Source: Thermoflexales bacterium (lineage in GTDB: Bacteria > Chloroflexota > Anaerolineae > J036 > Brachytrichaceae). From it: 46,119 nt of DNA. The stretch lies in the NCBI GenBank assembly GCA_025056965.1, contig JANWVF010000041.1, positions 1 to 46,119 of the forward strand, read 5' to 3'. Under the pieces are notes generated by a model. That model was not told the origin of the DNA. It did no database searches and worked only from the letters and a program-made list of their open reading frames with translations. The position numbers and the translations under genes were made by a program. How positions within the stretch are numbered: position 1 is the stretch's first letter; each line of letters starts with the position of its first letter. Shown here piece by piece: positions 42,367 to 46,119 of the stretch.

Positions 42367-43872
42367 TCACAACTCGTCCAACGGATATACCGGCCGCCTC
42401 ACGTGCCTAAACGGTAGTGCGCGGAGATCGTTCGCGCACGGTCCGGGCGTATTGACGACGTAGCTGGCTTTGGCAATCGGGTCGTATGCCTGCCGATGCG
42501 CCACAGCCGCCTTAATATTAATGACGAAGAAGTCCTCCGGGTTGATGCCCTGGCTGCGCCACTGCGCCAGATCCATCGGCGCGGTCTTGATGCTGTTCAA
42601 CAGGATCGTCGCGCTGCCGCCTTGAGGAGATGTCGCGCGCACCACGGCCGTAGGCCCCATGTCATGATGCAGGCCGCCCACGGCCATGTGGCTATGCGGG
42701 TCTTCAAGCGTGAACTTGCCGTCGCTCTTGGAGATCATCTCGACCTCCAGCTCGAGCGGCTGCGCGCCGACCACGCCGCTCTTGCCCCCAATGCGCACGC
42801 GCTTGCGCTCGCCGGGATGCAGTGGCCACAACTCGCGCACGGCCTCCGGGTCGGCGATGGCCGCCCCCACATTCCGGATGCCACGCTCCAACAGCCCTTT
42901 CAACACAACGGTCAGGTCGCCCGGCGCGCCGCCGCCGATGTTATCGGCTGGCTCGACGATGAGCACCGGCCCCTCGGTGTGCCGTTGTACTCGATCTAGC
43001 GCCTCATCGAGCGAGAGGCCGGTCGGCAGGGCATGCTGCTTGTGCGCCATGGCGATCTCGCTTAATCCCTGCAGCTCGCGCCGCGCAGCCTCCGGATCAC
43101 CGGTCGTCACGGCGGTGAAGCTCATGCCGGCGTCGGGCACGTCGGCATAAGCGAATCCTGCGAAGACGTTGACCGCGAGGATTTCCGGGTGCGCTGCTTC
43201 GATCTCTCTCGCCCGCGCTTCTAACAACGCCATTGGCGCGGAGGCCGTGCCGGTAGCTGTGGGCGGCAGGATCAACGGCGGTCGTTCCCAGACGGTCACT
43301 GCAGTCCGGCCGCCGGTGAGCAGGTCGTCTAGCAAATGCACCGAGAACTCGGCCATTGCCTTGCCGTCGGTGTGCGGGTTTCGGCGATAAGCGACGAAAG
43401 CGTTGCTGTGCGCAGCCATCTGCGCTGTGATGTTGCCGTGCAAGTCGAGCACGCCGCCGATGAGCGCGTCTTTACACCCGGGCAAAGTGCGAATCCGGCG
43501 CAGCAGTTCGCCCTCCACATCAGGGCATGACTCGCTGACCATCGCGCCGTGCATATCCAGCCAGACGCCGTCTATGCCGCCGACGGACTCGCGCGTCGCC
43601 GTCTCTGCGAACGCCTCCCACCACTGCTCGATGACCTCATCGGCGACCATCCCCGAAGGTTGCGCCGACATATGAATCGCCGGCAACACTTGCCAGCCGT
43701 GCGCTCTCGCCGCGGCTAACCCACCGGCTAGGCATGAAGCGTCGCCGTCGGCCTGCCACAGCTCATCACCGCGCAACGTGCGGAATTGAGCGAGAGTGGT
43801 CTTGCCCGGCACGAAAGTGTGCGTCTCGTGCGACAGCCCGGCGATGAGGATGCGTTTAGCTACCGCCTGCAT
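42367..43872 (-). CDS. MlrC-family (M81) metallo-amidohydrolase
   Basis: The 501-residue protein starts at the ATG at 43872 (MQAVAKRILIAGLSHETHTF), 16 nt after the creatininase stop. Metal-site motifs are SHETHTF, WLDMHGAMV and GVLDLHGN, and the C-terminal half has the DNIGGGAPGD segment. The family is named for the microcystin-degradation enzyme MlrC, but most members occur with amide and peptide catabolism genes and their substrates are unknown. It ends 14 nt from the convergent IclR gene. Confidence 0.9.
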   Translation of the reverse strand: MQAVAKRILIAGLSHETHTFVPGKTTLAQFRTLRGDELWQADGDASCLAGGLAAARAHGWQVLPAIHMSAQPSGMVADEVIEQWWEAFAETATRESVGGIDGVWLDMHGAMVSESCPDVEGELLRRIRTLPGCKDALIGGVLDLHGNITAQMAAHSNAFVAYRRNPHTDGKAMAEFSVHLLDDLLTGGRTAVTVWERPPLILPPTATGTASAPMALLEARAREIEAAHPEILAVNVFAGFAYADVPDAGMSFTAVTTGDPEAARRELQGLSEIAMAHKQHALPTGLSLDEALDRVQRHTEGPVLIVEPADNIGGGAPGDLTVVLKGLLERGIRNVGAAIADPEAVRELWPLHPGERKRVRIGGKSGVVGAQPLELEVEMISKSDGKFTLEDPHSHMAVGGLHHDMGPTAVVRATSPQGGSATILLNSIKTAPMDLAQWRSQGINPEDFFVINIKAAVAHRQAYDPIAKASYVVNTPGPCANDLRALPFRHVRRPVYPLDEL

Positions 43873-43888
43873 CTGACTGCTGCCCAGC

Positions 43889-44677
43889 TCAGTTTGGTCG
43901 CACCGGTTGCCAGGTGGCGAACTCGCGCACGAAGCGCACAACCTCGCGCGTCGCCGCGGCCAGAATGCGTTCGCCTTTGTCCGCTGTTGCCAGCTCAGGA
44001 TGACCGAGCGCACCAGTCTGGGTGATCTGATCGAAGGATACGCCGACCGTCACCCGACTTGGCCCGGCTGCGTCCGGCGTCCAAAATTCTGATGGATAGC
44101 TGTAGTGTGCGCCGCGCGCTAAATCCATGTGAACCAGCGTCGGTCGGATGCGCAAGATGACGCTGGTCTCCAGCTCGCAAGCGTGTGTCACAAACTTCTG
44201 CTCCAGGGCCTCAATCTGCGCGATCTGATCGCGGGCGATTCCGCCGAACCAGCTTGAGAAGGCGATGAACAGATCGGGATGCTCTTTGTAGCGCTGAAGT
44301 TGAAGTTGTTGGATGGCCATCATGGCCGGTACTTCGTTGCCGCCGTGAGCGTTCAGCATGAAGATGCGCCGGAAGCCGGCTGCGATGATGCACCCCAGCA
44401 TCTCTTTGAGCACTTCGACATAGAGCGGCGCGCTGAGGCTGACGGCGGCAAAGGGCAGGTGGTGGTGCGATGCGCCGACCCACAACATCGGCAGGAAGAG
44501 GGCTGCATCGCCCAGCTCGGCTTCGGCCCGGCGGGCAATCTCGCCGCCGATCATGCTGTCGGTCAGCAGCGGTAGATGATGCCCGTGCTGTTCCAGTGAT
44601 CCCGTGGGGAAGACGACGACTTTGCCGGCCTGCGCCTGTGCGCGCAGCTCCGGCCAGGTGAGTTCTCCGTATTGCAT
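43889..44677 (-). CDS. Creatininase-family amidohydrolase
   Basis: The 262-residue metallo-amidohydrolase has the family's metal-binding motifs: PTGSLEQHGHHLPLLTD near the N-terminus, GASHHHLPF and NAHGGNE in mid-protein, and a Glu in ACELETS. Members open cyclic amides (creatinine, N-formyl or lactam substrates) or process peptides. It is 84 nt downstream of the enolase-superfamily gene; that spacer holds a GC-rich stem and a TACAGT box that may be an internal promoter. Confidence 0.92.
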   Translation of the reverse strand: MQYGELTWPELRAQAQAGKVVVFPTGSLEQHGHHLPLLTDSMIGGEIARRAEAELGDAALFLPMLWVGASHHHLPFAAVSLSAPLYVEVLKEMLGCIIAAGFRRIFMLNAHGGNEVPAMMAIQQLQLQRYKEHPDLFIAFSSWFGGIARDQIAQIEALEQKFVTHACELETSVILRIRPTLVHMDLARGAHYSYPSEFWTPDAAGPSRVTVGVSFDQITQTGALGHPELATADKGERILAAATREVVRFVREFATWQPVRPN

Positions 44678-44761
44678 GGCGTAACTAGGGTTGAGACTAC
44701 TGTATCAGCGGCGCAAAGAACAAATGACGCCGGCGCCCGTCGCGAGGCGCGAGGGCACGCC

Positions 44762-45901
44762 CTACTTGAACTCCGCAAAGGCGCGGCGATAGTGCTGCAC
44801 GGCGTCGTAGTCGAGTTCCACACCCAAACCCGGACCGGGCGGGATCGGCAGCGTGCCGTGCTCGTACGGCCAATCCCAGGTGACCAGCGTGTGCTCGCGG
44901 ATGTAGGCGCTCTGTAGGTCCGAAGGCATGGTGCAGGCCCGTGCCGCAGCGGCGGCATGCAAGACGGCAGCCTGCCCTACGCCTAGCTCCAGCGATGAAC
45001 CGTGCCAGCAACAGTAGCCGGCCACTTCGACCGCATGTGCCATCGCCATGAACTCGGCCACGTAACCGCTGCAGTTGAAGTTGTCGGCGTAACCATGTTG
45101 CAGCCCGTGTTTCAGCACGTTCATGCTGCGCGCATGCAAGACTAGCGGCACGGCCGTCGCTTGTCGAACGCGCTGCCACATCTCCGGCTGTTCCCAGGGG
45201 AATGGATCTTCAATGCGCAGGTTGGGGAACGCCTCGAGCTGTTTCAGCATATACAGCGCGTCGTGCGGGCTAAGCCACTGCCACATCGGGTCAATCGTCA
45301 CACCGAAGTCACTGCCGCCGGCCTCTTTGATGGCACGCACCTGCGCAATGGTCGGATCGCCTAGCTTCGACTTCATCTTGATGCCCCGGAAGCCGCGCGC
45401 GCGTGCCTGCGACACGATGCGGTATAGGTCATCCGGCGTTTGCCGACCGCACCAGGCATCTACCGGCACTCGCTCGCGGACGGCGCCGCCGAGTAGATCA
45501 ACCATGCGGCATCCGTGGCGCTTGCCCAGCCAGTCGTAAAGCGCCATCTCAAAGGCATAGGTCACCGGCGAGGGGGAATCGTAGAGCGCGGGTGGATGGC
45601 TGGTCAACAGGCCCCATCGGTAGCCGGTTCGGAAGGTCGCCGGCAGCACGCCCAAGTCCAGCCCGCGCAGGCGCAGGCCGATGAGCTGCTCCAGCCAAGG
45701 TCTCAACTCCGCGATCGTCGGGCCGCGCCCGACTTCCCCTAGCGCGATGATGCCATCGCTCAAGCGAAACTCCAAAATCACGATCGGCTTCTCGTCCCAT
45801 GCGTCGGCGAACCGCCCAAGCGTTGGGCTATCTACTGCGCCGGCCTTGCCAGGGACGATGACCTCGTGCGCAAGGATGGATTCGATCTGCGTCTCTGCCA
45901 T
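44762..45901 (-). CDS. Enolase-superfamily enzyme (mandelate racemase/muconate lactonizing type)
   Basis: The 379-residue enzyme has the N-terminal capping domain and a barrel domain with the catalytic bases IKMKSK (Lys175, 177, 179), the first metal ligand Asp204 (IDPMW) and the second Glu231 (RIEDPFPW). The usual third acidic ligand appears to be lost: the segment after the next strand reads LVLHARSMN (His256). A His in CCWHGSS could be the second base. Sugar-acid dehydratase or racemase activity is the family expectation, but the altered site makes it unsure. It is first in the leftward group with the creatininase and MlrC genes. Confidence 0.85.
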   Translation of the reverse strand: MAETQIESILAHEVIVPGKAGAVDSPTLGRFADAWDEKPIVILEFRLSDGIIALGEVGRGPTIAELRPWLEQLIGLRLRGLDLGVLPATFRTGYRWGLLTSHPPALYDSPSPVTYAFEMALYDWLGKRHGCRMVDLLGGAVRERVPVDAWCGRQTPDDLYRIVSQARARGFRGIKMKSKLGDPTIAQVRAIKEAGGSDFGVTIDPMWQWLSPHDALYMLKQLEAFPNLRIEDPFPWEQPEMWQRVRQATAVPLVLHARSMNVLKHGLQHGYADNFNCSGYVAEFMAMAHAVEVAGYCCWHGSSLELGVGQAAVLHAAAAARACTMPSDLQSAYIREHTLVTWDWPYEHGTLPIPPGPGLGVELDYDAVQHYRRAFAEFK

Positions 45902-45932
45902 CGGATGTTGATGAATTGAGTCATGTTGCCCT

Positions 45933-46119
45933 TCAGGCTACGGGATAACGCCAGACTTCGCCGCCGAGTGTGACGGCCCATATCCCGTCGCGTTCGACAA
46001 ACAGCGCGACTACAGGCACGTCTACCAGCGTTTCCCCGATCGGCCGATGCGCGCCGGTTACGCTGCTCACGTAGAGGATGCCGCGGTTGCTCGCCAGCAG
46101 CACGTCTTCGCCATACCAT
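45933..46119 (-). CDS. C-terminal end of a probable beta-propeller protein (partial)
   Basis: The last 61 codons of a leftward gene are in the window; its start is beyond the right edge. The sequence consists of repeated beta-strands (DVLLASNRGILYVSS, LVDVPVVALFVERDGIWAVTLGGEVWRYPVA) of the type seen at the last blade of BNR/WD40-like propellers. It lies 31 nt before the enolase-superfamily start and may belong to that operon. Function unknown. Confidence 0.6.
   Translation of the reverse strand, partial: WYGEDVLLASNRGILYVSSVTGAHRPIGETLVDVPVVALFVERDGIWAVTLGGEVWRYPVA

Noticed and set aside
42367-44013. Longer upstream start for the MlrC gene at 44013
   Set aside because: The extra 47 residues overlap the creatininase gene and are low-complexity; the family N-terminus begins at 43872.
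45832-46119. Arg-rich leftward open frame at the right edge
   Set aside because: Another frame in the same region encodes a plausible propeller C-terminus with a stop at 45933; the Arg-rich frame has no recognisable content and overlaps the enolase-superfamily start.
1-46119. tRNA, rRNA, CRISPR arrays, insertion sequences or prophage genes
   Set aside because: No T-loop/acceptor pattern, spaced direct repeats, transposase, integrase or phage structural motifs were seen.

Overview
This is a GC-rich bacterial window that most resembles the Chloroflexota (an Anaerolineae/Roseiflexus-like lineage). That assignment is an inference from gene content: an archaeal-type HMG-CoA synthase / thiolase / DUF35 gene triad plus mevalonate kinase, membrane Ser/Thr kinases with Thr-Pro-rich stalks, a hybrid histidine kinase with a degenerate plus an intact receiver, and several start codons placed 6-9 nt after a TANNNT box, which suggests leaderless transcripts. 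I found no rRNA, tRNA, CRISPR array, transposase or integrase.

Layout. (1) 1-4440: NiFe-hydrogenase maturation genes: the start of hypF leftward (cut by the window edge), then hypA-hypB-hypC-hypD-hypE rightward and a flavoprotein of the HFCD fold. (2) 4464-7027, leftward: mevalonate kinase, a small lipoprotein and an aldo/keto reductase. (3) 7078-13188, rightward: an MFS transporter, a GNAT acetyltransferase, MutM, then HMG-CoA synthase, thiolase and the DUF35 protein, which together form the entry to the mevalonate pathway. (4) 13342-23379, leftward: an eight-gene protein-phosphorylation island: a degenerate PP2C, a membrane FHA protein, a pseudokinase-PP2C fusion, a secreted VWA / cytosolic FHA transmembrane protein, a zinc-ribbon FHA protein, two paralogous membrane Ser/Thr kinases and a membrane zinc-ribbon protein. 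A Rid-family gene lies just upstream. (5) 24263-27695: a hybrid histidine kinase and a receiver protein that converge and overlap tail to tail. (6) 27973-36921, rightward: a CUT1-type carbohydrate ABC importer (binding lipoprotein and two permeases), a GH2 glycosidase and a twin alpha/beta-hydrolase. (7) 36943-41470, leftward: aminotransferase class III, M19 dipeptidase, Gfo/Idh/MocA oxidoreductase and SMP-30 lactonase, with a divergent IclR regulator at 41552-42352. (8) 42367-46119, leftward: enolase-superfamily enzyme, creatininase family and MlrC family, then the C-terminal end of a probable beta-propeller protein at the edge.

How it fits together. Regions 5-8 look like a catabolic locus: sensing (histidine kinase/receiver, IclR), uptake of an oligosaccharide or glycoconjugate, deglycosylation and ester removal (GH2, hydrolase), then oxidation, lactone hydrolysis, dehydration and amide or peptide cleavage. 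The substrate cannot be read from the sequence. Region 4 is the least conventional part: writers (two kinases), an eraser (PP2C), readers (three FHA proteins) and two apparently inactive members (a pseudokinase domain and a pseudophosphatase) are encoded together with a VWA exodomain, as would be expected of a self-contained envelope-to-cytoplasm phospho-signalling system whose input and output are unknown.
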